Below are positions 20,985 through 31,484 of a stretch of DNA of 64,000 bases, one piece after another. Origin of the DNA: Cordylochernes scorpioides (Eukaryota; Arthropoda; Arachnida; Pseudoscorpiones; Chernetidae); assembly GCA_030710605.1 (NCBI GenBank), contig CP092864.1:140103418-140167417 (forward strand), read 5' to 3'. The notes beneath the pieces were generated by a model. It saw only the letters and a program-made list of their open reading frames with translations. It made no database searches and was not told where the DNA came from. Numbering within the stretch: position 1 is the first letter of the stretch; each line of letters begins with the position of its first letter. The position numbers were made by a program, and so were the translations under genes.

Positions 20985-21073
20985 CAGGAAAAAGATGATG
21001 CGGCCACCAGGGCAGTGGACGGACCCAGAGGCTGGAGGTCCACGAAGCCGTAGCGGGAGAAGATGGAAGCCGC
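20985..21073 (-). other. Candidate internal exon of a host gene (or captured exon)
   Basis: An 89-bp GC-rich island in AT-rich DNA. On the minus strand it is preceded by CATATTTCTGCAG (acceptor-like) and followed by GTAAACACA (donor-like). One frame is open throughout, beginning AASIFSRYGFVDLQPLGPS, and 3rd codon positions are mostly C or G. No family recognised. Chance or a captured fragment are the alternatives. Confidence 0.35.
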
Positions 21074-21194
21074 CTGCAGAAATATGTTTCATTATTAAAT
21101 TTGTAAAATTGTTGGCAAATCATGTTTCTTTTAGGGTATATATATAAATATAGATGGGAATTTTGCAGGGAGGAAATTTTCTGAAAAAGAATAA

Positions 21195-21383
21195 GGCCCC
21201 TATCCCGTCAAATTAAACGTCATAAATAGACGCCATCTATTGACCGTCGCCACAAACTAGTGGACTCAGGTCAGTAACAAAGCCACAACACCAGCTTTGG
21301 TAAACTGAGAAGCGTCCACCTAGAAACCAGCGTCTTGATAGATGGCTTCTAGTTTTGACGTTTAATTTGACGGGAGAAGCGCC
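21195..21383. mobile_element. MITE with CCCGTCAAATTAAACGTC terminal repeats (189 bp)
   Basis: Left TATCCCGTCAAATTAAACGT, right ACGTTTAATTTGACGGGAG, about 26-bp TIRs counting mismatches. Internal sites carry GACGCCATCTATTG and TAGATGGCTTC. Single copy in the window; superfamily unknown. Confidence 0.75.
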
Positions 21384-21711
21384 CTGTGATTTTATAGATG
21401 TAAATTTCACTCCCTTGCATCAATAACAAGCTGAAAATACCAAGCTTCCAGGGATAAGTTTCTTTTAAAGCATTTTAATTCACAAATCCCCAGCTTTCGT
21501 GTATGAAAGCCCTTCTACATGAGAAAACATTCTACATTAAATCACCATTGGAACTTGAGTTACAAAAAAAAAAAAATACAAAGGGTTATCAGAACCAAGA
21601 ACCCATTACTCCACCATACCCAATAGACGACAGATCAACTCATCATAGAATCCATCATATCCAGAAAGCACAATAGTATTAACAGAAGAATAGACATTCC
21701 AGAAATATTAA

Positions 21712-22154
21712 AATATACAAGTATCAGAGTCATCAAGCAACAATTCTTAATCAATTCTGTCACCGTTTGCTTTTGTGAATGGAATAAATACCCAAATATG
21801 GCCATTTCTTATAAGCATCGGTAGTTCAATGGCGAGAATGCTCGCCTGCCACGCGGGCGGCCCGGGTTCGATTCCCGGCCGATGCATTTTTTTTTTTACA
21901 ATTTTTACAACTCATTTATTTAAACTATATTAATTTTGAAACAACTAAATGGATTGCAAAAAAATAATTAAATCAAATACCTAAACACTAATATAATACA
22001 ATTTTTGCCATTATACACTTTTTTTCCTGTAGTTTATGTGTTTCTTCTGTATTGCTATTCTATGGCACTTCTACTATTTAATATTGATGTACTTTCAGTA
22101 TGAAGGATACTTCACTCGGGGGATTTCTCGGGCGAAGCCGGGTCATTCTTCTAG
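21712..22154 (+). mobile_element. Helitron carrying a tRNA-Gly gene
   Basis: The left part (ATATACAAGTATCAGAGTC, then TCACCGTTTGCTTTTG) is homologous to the H2 5' end. The tRNA follows at 21815. The 3' end is GGGCGAAGCCGGGTCATTC TTCTAG (22120-22154) followed by T. The 5' TC is not clear, so the left border is approximate. Confidence 0.65.
21815..21886 (+). tRNA. tRNA-Gly(GCC)-like gene inside a Helitron
   Basis: Acceptor strands GCATCGG and CCGATGC pair fully. Anticodon arm CGCCTGCCACGCGGGCG gives GCC. T arm CCGGGTTCGATTCCCGG is intact with a full B box. The D arm has one extra base and a G-to-A change relative to the copy at 24437. A run of T follows directly, a Pol III terminator. Structure would allow transcription, but the setting in a mobile repeat suggests a passenger or pseudogene. 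Confidence 0.8.
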
Positions 22155-22436
22155 TATAATATACTATTCACTGAACCCACCTTATAACCTCCAAAATAAA
22201 GATATCACCTCTGAATAGCAAACTCTATAAGCACGTGTAATAGAATCCTGCGTTAAATCTGCATTCAAATAATTGTAAACGCCCTATGTATTTGATTTTA
22301 ACTCTAGCTTTATATTGGCGTTTTATTGTAGTGTTTTCTCCAATGGAAGGGCTTTCGTTCCCGAAAGTTCGAGATTTGTGAATTAAACGTTTTAAAAGAA
22401 ACTTATCCCTGTACGCCTTATATTTTCTACTTGATA
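22155..22436. repeat. Inverted partner of the 21.44-21.55 kb repeat; no gene
   Basis: 22325-22435 is the reverse complement, with differences, of about 21440-21550 (GAAAGCCCTTC and AAGTTTCTTTTAAA motifs). The pair brackets the tRNA Helitron, so they may be ends of one older element. Confidence 0.5.
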
Positions 22437-22711
22437 TACACCTATTCCCCGATTTACACGGTACTTGTTTTACACGTTTTCGCTTTTACACGGTTTTCCA
22501 AATAAGTTTGTTTTTATCGTACTATACTAAATGCTACTGTGATTGAACATATGCGCTGTGTATACATCTCACGAGGAATCCCGAGCTTATGTGCTGACTA
22601 CATATTTTAACCTGTCAATGCATTTTATTTTTATTTCTGTGTACACCTATCCCCCGATTCACACGTTTTTCTCAGGAACGTATCTACCGTGTAAATCGGG
22701 GGATAGGTGTA
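22437..22711. mobile_element. MITE family M1
   Basis: TACACCTATTCCCCGATTTA ... GGGGGATAGGTGTA, inverted relative to the 7.9 kb copy. Confidence 0.85.
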
Positions 22712-22989
22712 TTTAAATTATCAAAAATGATCTCTACAGACCTTACAGAAATGGCTGTAATTATTAGATGAGAGGTCTTAGCTTATCAGTGGTGAACCCT
22801 CTTAGCGGTTTCCCCAAATTAATCTCGAGATCGCTCTACTATTGTCTTGACTGTTTTCCCTATATATCCTGCATTTGAATAATACAGCTTCGAGGGTGAG
22901 TTTCTTATTATATATTTCCTACGTTACAATATATTACATTAAAGCTATTATTATCGAATTATGATTGCTATTGCCTTACATATACAATA

Positions 22990-23280
22990 CTAGCCGAATG
23001 GCCCGGGCAACGCCCGGGTTTTACCCGATTAAATGCTTTTATTCAAATACTATTCGTTACAATTATAAATTGGCGCCGTGGATGTCATTCTTGTCTATAT
23101 TAATAAAATGCAAATTTCATAAGTGTTGTTCACTAAAAACTTTCGTTACAATGCATCAATTTCGACCAAATTTTCAATATTTATGTAAAACGAGATGCAG
23201 GTTTTGCTTAACATCAAAATATTTTTCCTAACATTAACATGCGTAACTTCGCTGTTATCGATTAAATACAAAAAAAAAAT
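22990..23280 (-). mobile_element. Helitron 3' end on the minus strand, 5' border unclear
   Basis: Plus text CTAGCCGAATGGCCCGGG CAACGCCCGGG is the mirrored H2 3' terminus, followed by GATTAAATGC and TACAATTATAAATTGGCGCC as in other H2 copies. After about 23090 the sequence departs from the family. Confidence 0.65.
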
Positions 23281-23464
23281 CAATAGAGTTAATTTTATTT
23301 ATATATAAATACAAAATTAAATTTCAACAGAGTTAATTTTTTTACATACTAGCTAATAATCTCAATCTAAAAAATATTCAAAACAAGCAATTTTAAGATA
23401 ACACCATATGTAAAACAGTCGGCCAAGAAAACAAATAACGTGTAATATATATATATATAATATA

Positions 23465-24161
23465 CTAGCGGACGTACCCGGCTTCGCCCGGGTTTTACCC
23501 GAGTAAAGGTTTGTCTAACGAATCTCTCGATAAAGTGAACATTTTTTCCCGGTCCCTTGAAAAATACTCGATAAGTTGAATAAAATCAATATTAATTGGT
23601 TCCCTCGGTAATTGGAAGTTAAAGGAATAGTATCTTGCCTTGGAATTGTATCATTATTCTTGTATGGACGTACCCGGCTTCGCCACGGTTTTACCCGAGT
23701 AAAGGTTTGTCTAACGAATCTCTCGATAAAGTGAACATTTTTTCCCGGTCCCTTTAAAAATACTCGATAAGTTGAATAAAATCAATATTAATTGGTTCCC
23801 TCGGTAATTGGAAGTTAAAGGAATAGTATCTTGCCTTGTGATTGTATCATTATTCTTGTCTCAAATAAATTGCCGTGTCATCCTGAATTTTGTCTTTCCT
23901 AATTTTCTACATTACAAAATCATCGTATCATCATGATAATATTTAGAGCAGATTGTTGAATTATAACAGATAAATTAGAATATTTATCTTGATTATTTTA
24001 AAGCGAAAAGTTATTTCAAAAAATTTATTTGCTAGAAACCTTCCCAGTACTATACTAAATAACTTCCCAAAGTTTCATGGCATTCCAATGAGTGGTTTGG
24101 TCAGGCATAAAGGACAAACAGACCACACACACACACATACATTCATTTTTATATATATAGA
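23465..24161 (-). mobile_element. Helitron H1 (697 bp) with tandemly duplicated 3' region
   Basis: CTAG at 23465-23468, 5' TC at 24161-24160 (minus), A/T flanks. The 3'-terminal block (hairpin, GAGTAAAGGTTTGTC, CTCGATAAGTTGAATAAAAT) occurs twice, at 23467-23660 and 23666-23860; the inner hairpin has a mutated loop and no CTAG. Confidence 0.88.
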
Positions 24162-24229
24162 TATAATATAACGGTATAAAGAAATAATGAGCCTATCGTT
24201 CAAATTTATAATTGTAACGAATAGTATTT

Positions 24230-24394
24230 TAATTAAAACATTTTAAAAACACACATTTGGAACGGGACGTTTCACAAGAGTGACATCCATGGCGCCAATT
24301 TATAATTGTAACGAATAGTATTTGAATTAAAACGTTTTTAAAATATATACGCACTCGGGTAAAACCCGGGCGTTGCCCGGGCCATTCGTCTAGT
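24230..24394 (+). mobile_element. Helitron H2 3' segment
   Basis: GGCGCCAATTTATAATTGTA then CCCGGGCGTTGCCCGGG and GTCTAG followed by T. It lies head to head against the tRNA-Gly repeat on the other strand. Confidence 0.7.
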
Positions 24395-24436
24395 ATAATA
24401 TATAAATGAGTTTTAAAAATTGTAAAAAAAAAAAAA

Positions 24437-24508
24437 ATGCATCGGTCGGGAATCGAATTCGGGCCGCCCGCGTGGCAGGCGAGCATTCTACCACTGAACC
24501 ACCGATGG
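24437..24508 (-). tRNA. tRNA-Gly(GCC)-like gene, minus strand
   Basis: Reads CCATCGGTGGTTCAGTGG, anticodon GCC in CGCCTGCCACGCGGGCG, T loop TTCGATTC. D arm canonical. The first acceptor base is C instead of G and the T stem has a CCCGA/TCCCG mismatch. A T run follows. Same surrounding repeat (TCACCGTTTGCTTTTGTGAA) as the other copies. Confidence 0.72.
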
Positions 24509-24629
24509 TTATAAAAAATGGCCATATTTGGGTATTTATTCCATTCACAAAAGCAAACGGTGACAGAATTGATTAAGAAAGAATTGATTATGACGCTGAT
24601 AACTGTATATTTTAATAGAGTTTGAAAAA

Positions 24630-24838
24630 ATGCTCCAATGCCCCCGATTCTTGCAAAAGTCCACCCCCAACAGCGAGTTCAAGTAACCAAACGGGGCTCT
24701 GGCGCATTTGTAAGTGCAAAGTCGAACTGCTTTTCATATTTGTATATATCTGGTGCACTTACAATAAAAGCAGTCGCCAACTTCTACCCACCATGATTAT
24801 CATAGCCTGTACCACGTGTACTAAGGATAGGCAAAAAA
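24630..24838 (+). mobile_element. SINE S1, head missing
   Basis: Body from GCTCCAATGCCCCCGATTC to GTACTAAGGATAGGC; the tRNA-like head is absent. Confidence 0.8.
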
Positions 24839-25109
24839 GAAAAAAAGATAGAGTTTGATCCTATCTCTCTCCTTGTGATGGAATAGCTAACTATATGGAT
24901 TATTATAAGAAACGACCATGATAATCATAATGTCTTCTAAAAAAAATTTTAAGCACTGGTGTCACACAGCTTATCCCCTTATCTGAATCAGCGTATTCTT
25001 CGCAAGAATCAAACCGATGCCTTGGTTTGATAGCATTTTTCTATGTATTTATTAAAAGGGAGAGGTGCGCACCTTTATATATAATATTTAACATTTTGTA
25101 TTAAAACCT

Positions 25110-25372
25110 ATCTCTATACAACAACAACAACAACAAAAGCCTTTATTGAGGACCTCTCGTCCTATAAAGGATTCGCCAGTTTACAGAGTAAGAGAAGAGA
25201 ACTAAGAACACAGAGAGAAACCTATAAGTAGTAGGTATAGTATAGTATTTTCTACACTGTGACTATATACAACAGCAACAACAAGCCTTTTACTGGAATC
25301 AAAGTCCCATACAGGATTCGTCATTCTAATCCTGACAAAGATTATTTACATATAATTATTTACATCAATTAG
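25110..25372 (-). mobile_element. LINE 3'-UTR tails with (TTG)n
   Basis: Same two nested tails as 20265-20600. Together with the ORF2 end at 25374-25720 they give the 3' part of one LINE, with a second LINE tail at its very end. Confidence 0.7.
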
Positions 25373-25373
25373 A

Positions 25374-25740
25374 TTATGTATATAGCTTTCCCTTCTCTTC
25401 AGCCGTCTTCCAAAATTTGAACAACGCAAACGCTCCAGCTCTGTTTCTCACCACCTCATTCAACAGGAACTCCAAAGAGAGTCCCTCAAGGCCTATTTCA
25501 CTGAGGAGCACTTCTCGTTCGTCTTTCAGCCCCATACATGAGAGTATATGGTGATGTAGCCCCGGCTTCATTCTTGTCCCGCAAATCTCGCATGTCCATC
25601 CGTCTGTTTTAAATATTCTGGGGCGATCATCAGTAAAGAGCACCGAGAGAATTCTCAGTCCGGCAATACACCGCTTGACCCGGAGCGTGAAATCGCTGGA
25701 CAGATAGTGTTTCGGTAACGGAGTTGAGCAGATGTTTTTA
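25374..25740 (-). pseudogene. LINE ORF2 C-terminus (zinc-knuckle region)
   Basis: Open to the stop at 25374. Text: KHYLSSDFTLRVKRCIAGLR (upstream, same frame), LFTDDRPRIFKTDG, then CEICGTRMKPGLHHHILSC, a CCHC-like module common at the end of Jockey/I-type ORF2 proteins. 5'-truncated: no RT or endonuclease remains. Confidence 0.75.
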
Positions 25741-26362
25741 TAGTGGGGGGTATAGTCTTGAATTTATTATTCTTGTGTGATCCTTTTGCAGAGATTGATC
25801 TATTGCAGTCCTGATTATGTAGGGAATTTCTCTTTGTAATGTTCTATAGTCTGTGCAGATATTCAGCCATTGAAATCCGGTGGGGGGGGGGGGGGGGGGG
25901 TGGTGTTTAAAATATTAACTATACAACCCCTATACATATTTATATATATCACTTTGAATACAATGCGATAACGCGCCATCTATATTTGAAATGATTTCAT
26001 CACGAAATTTTCTCTTTTTACACAAAAGAAAATAAATTTCCTACTTGTCCTTTTTAGGCTATGGAAAAATACACACACACAGCTTTATTAAGACCACCGG
26101 TCTTATACAGATTCACCACAGGAAGAAAGAAAGCATAGATGGAGCTCTTGTAATGGAAAAATATACAAAAATACGTGTCTATATGCCTTTGTGATGGTAT
26201 GGACTACACGTTAGATAAACTATATATTCGTAAGTATGCATTCAATAACCGCTAGAGGGCAGTTAATATACAAATTATGGATTTACCTCAACAGCCCTGT
26301 GTATTTTAGGAATGCCAGACTGGTCATCACTGGTGAATCTTCCCAGCAGTTTCGCCAGTTTA
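25741..26362. repeat. Intergenic repeats: poly-G tract, LINE tail, core R
   Basis: About 17 G near 25883-25900. 26085-26150 is a minus-strand LINE tail (AGCTTTATTAAGACC). 26322-26362 holds a copy of core R. No coding signal. Confidence 0.5.
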
Positions 26363-26825
26363 ATCAACAACAACAACAATAACAAAAACCTTTATTAAGA
26401 CACTATTGTCTTACAAGGGGATTCCCCTAAAAGGTTATATATGTAAATGAGTGAGGAGGAAAAGCAATTTAGAAGGGAGGGGGAGGAATCAGCCGTTGTC
26501 TGTGGAGTTGAGCACTTCTTCTCTCATTTTATCAATCGCCTTGAAATATTTAAAATATTTATAAACAAATGTTTTATCCAGCAGGAGAGTAGTGAAGATT
26601 TTATATACATGTTGTAAATTGTAGTGGGTTGGCCCCGAAATTTCGCGAATTTCCAGTCTCTTTTCATGTAGGAATGGGCAATGGAATAGATAGTGGACCA
26701 AATTGTCTTGGATGCCAACATTAGTAGCAATTTAAAGGGTCGCTGTTCCAAATTCCCGTGATATCCTCGCGGAAAAGTAGCCATAGAATCCTTTGACGGG
26801 CTATAAATCGTTTAATTTTCAAAGG
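26363..26825 (-). pseudogene. LINE ORF2 C-terminus and 3' end
   Basis: VHYLFHCPFLHEKRLEIRE (Cys/His region) runs to the stop at 26489; upstream coding continues after a frameshift (ITGIWNSDP). The 3' UTR ends TTAATAAAGGTTTTTG and a (TTG)n tail at 26363. A different LINE family from the 25.4 kb one by sequence. Confidence 0.72.
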
Positions 26826-26982
26826 GAGGTTTGATAGTAACGCCAGTTTAATTTATCAGTAGTCAAGTAGAGGTAACCCAGACTTATGGAGTGTATTTAT
26901 AGATTGCTAACTACCCGAGCTGTCCTACGGTTTCAATCTATCTCTAACAGCTCTAACTCCTCTACTACTGTACTCTACTACT

Positions 26983-27270
26983 GGGGGTTGGTGGAAGGAT
27001 GATCTAAACCGTTGGTTTTCGACCGCTACGACCCGGGATTGAATCCCGCATTGGGCACTTTTTTTAAGATAAAAAAAAAAATGCTCCAATGGCCCCCGAT
27101 TCTTGAAAAAGCCCAACCCCACCAGCGAGTACAAGTAACCAAACGGGAGCACATTTGTAAGTGTAAAAGTCGAACTACTTTTCACATGTGTAGACACGTG
27201 GTGCACTTACAGTAAAACCACTCGTCAACTTCTTTCCACCATTATTATCATAGCCTGTACCACGTGTAGT
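26983..27270 (+). mobile_element. SINE S1, full-length, diverged
   Basis: GGGGGTTGGTGGAAGGATG head, B-box region GGGATTGAATCCC, body to CACGTGTAGTATATT. Confidence 0.8.
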
Positions 27271-27709
27271 ATATTTAGAATTTTCGTGGATTGGTTGGAT
27301 ATAGAAGATTATAGGGAAAGAAAATTTGGTGGTATCAGATAACTACATGAATTCGTAGATGAGAAGAGAACATATAAAAATTTTAATCAATTTTGTAGAT
27401 ATATATACAACTATCTTTTGAACTGGGAAAGAGAGGGAAGGAAATTTTGAGGGAATTGCTTTTGTATGTTTGCCTTTTTTCTCCTTGACCTTTCTCTTTG
27501 TATATAACCAATTTGTTATGTAATGACGCAAATATCTCCGAGTTTGGGATATCGCTTTATAGGTTGTTAATACAGTTAAAAGTTTGATATGTATTCAAGT
27601 ATTTGTTGATGTCATACACAATAAACGTGTTCTCCAATATTTCCTTACACCACCACCTCAAGTTTATATCTAAGCGGCAGGTAGCCGCAGCCATGACAGC
27701 TCAGAATTA
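27271..27709. other. Unassigned AT-rich sequence up to the gap
   Basis: No coding or repeat signal recognised before the N run. Confidence 0.4.
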
Positions 27710-27809
27710 NNNNNNNNNNNNNNNNNNNNNNNNNNNNNNNNNNNNNNNNNNNNNNNNNNNNNNNNNNNNNNNNNNNNNNNNNNNNNNNNNNNNNNNNNNN
27801 NNNNNNNNN
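27710..27809. other. Assembly gap (100 N)
   Basis: Exactly 100 N, the usual placeholder for a gap of unknown size. Frames crossing it are meaningless. Confidence 1.
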
Positions 27810-27849
27810 TAAAAAGCAAATCCATGTGACAAATCCCTCCTCGCCCCTC

Positions 27850-28560
27850 ATCGCTATAATTATACTTATAAATATTGAGGACAGAGTTATATTTACCGAA
27901 ATCTCCTATTTGTGTGTCCTCTGTCTCCTCAAATACAATATAGGCAGTATCCTTTACCAGTGAATTCCTTTATCAAAGAACACTATTCGGAAAATTATAA
28001 AGCACAATTTGGATTATAGCTACAAGGTAATAAGACCAAATATTGAGGACAGAGTTATATTTAACAAAATCTCCTGTTTGTGTGTTCTTTGCCTCCTCAA
28101 ATACAATATAGGCAGTATCCTTTACCAGTGAATTCCTTTTCCACAAGAAAACTATTCGGAAAATTATAAAGCACAATTTAGATTATAGCTACAAAGTAAT
28201 AAGACCAAATATTTAGGACAGAGTTATTTTTACCAAAATCTCCTATTTGTGTTCTCTGTCCCCCTCAAATACAATATAGGCAGTAATCTTTATACCAGTG
28301 AATTCCTTTATCAAAGAACACTATTCGGAAAATTATAAAGCACAATTTAGATTATAGATACAAAGTATAGTACAAAGTACAAAGTAATAAGAGCAAATAT
28401 AGAGGACAGAGTTATTTTTACCAAAATCTCCTATTTGTGTGTTCCCTGTCTCCCTCAAATACAATATACTGGTAAAGGTACCAGTGAATTCCTTTATCAA
28501 AGAACACTATTCGGGAGATTATAGCTACAAGGTAATAAGATCAAATCCAAGTGTTTAGCT
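27850..28560. repeat. Tandem repeat, about 165-190-bp unit, four copies
   Basis: Each unit runs GAGGACAGAGTTATATTTAC, ATCTCCTATTTGTGTG, TACCAGTGAATTCCTTTATC, CTATTCGGAAAATTATAAAG, ACAAGGTAATAAGACCAAAT. Units start near 27877, 28045, 28220 and 28402; the last is shortened. The closing motif matches ends of the 53.1-53.5 kb foldback. The array may extend leftward into the gap. Confidence 0.85.
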
Positions 28561-28611
28561 GGTCAGTGGTGAACAGCTTGAAAGCTGTTTAATCGAAGGA
28601 TTTATAAACTA

Positions 28612-29098
28612 CTGGCGGACGTACCCGGCTTCGCCCGGGTTTTACCCGAGTAAAGGTTTGTCTAACGAATCTCTCGATAAAGTAAACATTTTTTCCCGGT
28701 CCCTTGAAAAATACTCGATAAGTTGAATAAAATCAATATTAATTGGTTCCCTCGGTAATTGGAAGTTAAAGGAATAGTATCTTGCCTTGGAATTGTATCA
28801 TTATTCTTGTCTCAAATAAATTGCCGTGTCATCCTGAATTTTGTCTTTCCTAATTTTCTACATTACAAAATCATCGTATCATCATGATAATATTTAGAGC
28901 AGATTGTTGAATTATAACAGATAAATTGAATATTTATCTTGATTATTTTTAGGCGAAAAGTTATTTCAAAAATTTTATTTGCTAGAAACCTTCCCAGTAC
29001 TATACTAAATAACTTCCCAAAGTTTCATGGCGTTCCAATGAGTGGTTTGGTCAGGCATAAAGAACACACACACACATACATTCATTTTTATATATATA
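28612..29098 (-). mobile_element. Helitron H1, terminal CTAG mutated
   Basis: 3' end reads GTACGTCCGCCAG instead of CTAG; 5' end TATATATATAAAAATGAATG. The 5' TC is displaced because the next Helitron inserted there. Confidence 0.8.
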
Positions 29099-29898
29099 CT
29101 AGCGGATGTACCCGGCTTCGCCCGTGTTTTACCCGAATAAAGGTTTGTCTAACGAATATCTCGATAAAGTGACCATTTCTTCCCGGTCTCTTGAAAAATA
29201 CTCGATAAGTTGAATAAAATCAATATTAATCGGTACCCGAGTAAAGGTTTGTCTAACGAACATTTGTTAAAACAATTCTCTATAAACTTATAAAAAGAAA
29301 TAGATATATTTTGATAATTTGAAACTCGTAAATTTGAATCTCTCGATAAAGTGATCATTTTTTCCCAGTCACTGTGTGCCGTGTCATTCTGAATTTTGTC
29401 TTTCCTAATTTTCTACATTACAAAATCATCGTTTTATCTAGTGAACATTTTTTCCCGGTCCCTTGAAAAATACTCGATAAGGTTGAATAAATTCATGGTC
29501 GTTTATGGAAGATGGATTAAGTTCCCGGAGGTCATCTTGGGCAAGCTCCCGCGAGGCTTTTTTTCTTGTCTACTTGGCACAGCTGTGTCACCAACTCTGC
29601 CCTGATTGGTCGGTGGGTACTTGGACTGTCCTTGAACTTGTCCTTGGACTGCCGCCGGCCGGATGAATCCATTCTCTTCGCAAGGTGGCGCTGCTTGCGA
29701 GTTAAAGCTACAAATCTGCAAATAACTCTAAGGATATTAAAGATATTCAAGATATTATTTTTCGTAAACCTTTCCGGGGATATGCCTAATAATATCCCAA
29801 GATTTCACGGCGATTGGATGTACGGTTTTTGAATCTATAGAGTACACACAGACAAACAAACAGACAGACAGACAGACATTCAATTTTATATATATAGA
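29099..29898 (-). mobile_element. Helitron H1-like (800 bp) with foreign GC-rich interior
   Basis: CTAG at 29099-29102; 5' end TCTATATATATAAAATTG at 29898 with A/T flanks. It inserted at the TA-rich 5' tip of the preceding Helitron. The interior has rearranged pieces of the H1 3' region, then a segment at 29490-29720 unlike any other Helitron here (see findings). Confidence 0.82.
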
Positions 29899-29908
29899 TA
29901 GGGATATA

Positions 29909-30000
29909 TACACTAATGGACAAAACTAAAGGAAGTGGAAAGTCTTTGATGTCGACGGTCGTCTATTTTATTTTTAAAGAGACAGAGTGACGTTTCGGTA
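29909..30000 (+). mobile_element. MITE family C, 5' part
   Basis: TACACTAATGGACAAAACTA, GAAGTGGAAAGTCTTTGATG, GAGACAGAGTGACG; then replaced by sequence like the 53 kb foldback (GTTTCGGTAACAGCG). Confidence 0.7.
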
Positions 30001-30285
30001 ACAGCGTTGTTGCCATAATCAGATTTAATGAATAGAGTGGCATCTAATAAATTTATTTTGGAAATCAAATTGAACTTACAAACACGACAACGACGTTTAT
30101 AACGTTTCTTGATATCGATTAAACTGGGTAGCCAGCTTTCAAGCAAAGTCTCTTTATCAAGGGTCTTTTGGCTTGGACACTCGTCCGGTTTTAATGAAAT
30201 AAAGAATAAACGTTTCGTTCTCGTACTTTTAAATAGGCAGACGCTTTTTACTTTACCCAATAATGGAAATCTGATGCTGCACATG
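29985..30285 (-). other. Unidentified coding-like segment
   Basis: Part of a 152-codon open minus frame (29913-30371) with a basic Cys-containing stretch IKKRYKRRCRVCKFN and YGNNAVTETS. The last phrase is also encoded by the arms of the foldback at 53.1-53.5 kb, which suggests both derive from one old element with coding capacity. I do not recognise the protein. Confidence 0.3.
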
Positions 30286-30289
30286 ACTA

Positions 30290-30600
30290 GTACAGAACAG
30301 GAGGGACAAGCACCGGTTCTGTCCTCCCAAGAAAACAACAGTCTTTGATTTCCAGACTTAAGTCTGGTCATCTACGGACAATGACTTTCCGGAATGGTTG
30401 CAAGATTTTCCCACTATGTACTAAGTGCAATTCTCAGCCTGCAACCCCAAGACATATTATTGACTGTATTGACTCATCCATTGATGAGCTCTACTCTTCG
30501 CCGACAGACACCATCAAAAATCTCAAGCTTTACAAGCTTGATACCTTAGTGTGATTGAGTGGAGATAAGAAAGAAGAAAAGGAAGAGAACTTTTAAATAG
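30290..30600 (+). pseudogene. LINE ORF2 C-terminus and 3' end
   Basis: SLISRLKSGHLRTMTFRNG, CTKCNSQPATPRHIIDC (CCHC-like), stop at 30552, then GTGATTGAGTGGAGATAAG and an AAGAAGAAAGG tail. The H-L-R / CxxC / HxxxxC layout is that of Jockey-like ORF2 ends. The same 3' end recurs at 50723-50790 (minus), 54020-54046 and, in part, 56558-56625. Confidence 0.78.
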
Positions 30601-31058
30601 CATCTGTGAATTCTATTTATTTTAACTTTTGATGAATATTTAGGTTTCCTGAGCGTGTACAGATATGGCCAACTAGTGGTACCTCTTCCTTTATTAATGT
30701 ATTTGGTTCATCAATCCATTACAGAACGAATTGGTACAAAAAGGTATTTTATTTGGACGCGTAGATAACATTGTTACAATGAAAAATAATTAAATAGGCT
30801 TCCGAATTGTCTAAATATTTATTTAATTAGTTATATGAAAGATTTTAAATATAAAATAAAAGTTTATTATACATGAGCCAAATCGATCCAGCAGTTAGAG
30901 CAAGAGGGGAGAACTGAGTTTTTGCCCCTTCCACGTGGCGCCAGTTTTCCCCGTCCAGTCAAGATAAGAGGGAGTACCAGGAAACTCTGTCCTCCTGACA
31001 ATATATTCTATTCAAGCCTAACATACTGCACCATCTATAGGTCAAAAATATATCTATA
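30601..31058. other. No feature recognised
   Basis: AT-rich left part, slightly GC-richer at 30900-31000; no open frame or repeat family identified. Confidence 0.4.
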
Positions 31059-31484
31059 CTAGCCGAATGACCCGGGCAACGCCCGTGTTTCACCCGATTG
31101 AATGTTTTTATTCCAATACTATTTATTACAATTATAAATTTGGCGCCTTTAATAAATGCATATATTAGTTAATAACTATAGCCTATGTGCTTTATCTGTC
31201 TATGTACTGTTGGCTTCCGTAGGCGTCTCTTACAGGGAAAAAGAAAGAGAGGATTCCATTTGGTTATTAACTAATATATGCATTTATTTAAGGAGCGACC
31301 CGCTCCAACACAATAATTACATAAACGAAAAGGCGAGTGTGGGGGGGGGGGGCAAAGGTGGCGTGACCGTAGCCAACCAATAGGAGGGCGCCATTAAAAA
31401 AAAAAGCAAACGGTGACAGAGATGAAAACTGATGACTGATTGTTGATTAGGAGATGAGGAATGACGCTCGTAACTGTATATAGA
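31059..31484 (-). mobile_element. Helitron H2 with nested palindromic unit (426 bp)
   Basis: CTAGCCGAATGACCCGGG at the 3' end, 5' end TCTATATACAGTTACGAGCG (minus). Contains the TAAATAAATGCATATATTAG palindrome at 31150-31295 and a G run that mirrors the C run of the 10.2 kb copy. Confidence 0.87.

Noticed and set aside
21815-21886. Functional tRNA-Gly gene of the host
   Set aside because: Not excluded, but its D arm has an extra base and it sits in a mobile repeat, so I list it as tRNA-like.
25883-25900. Poly-G tract as a quadruplex or regulatory site
   Set aside because: A simple homopolymer in repeat DNA; no further evidence.
27603-27851. Open frames crossing the N run
   Set aside because: They consist of gap symbols.
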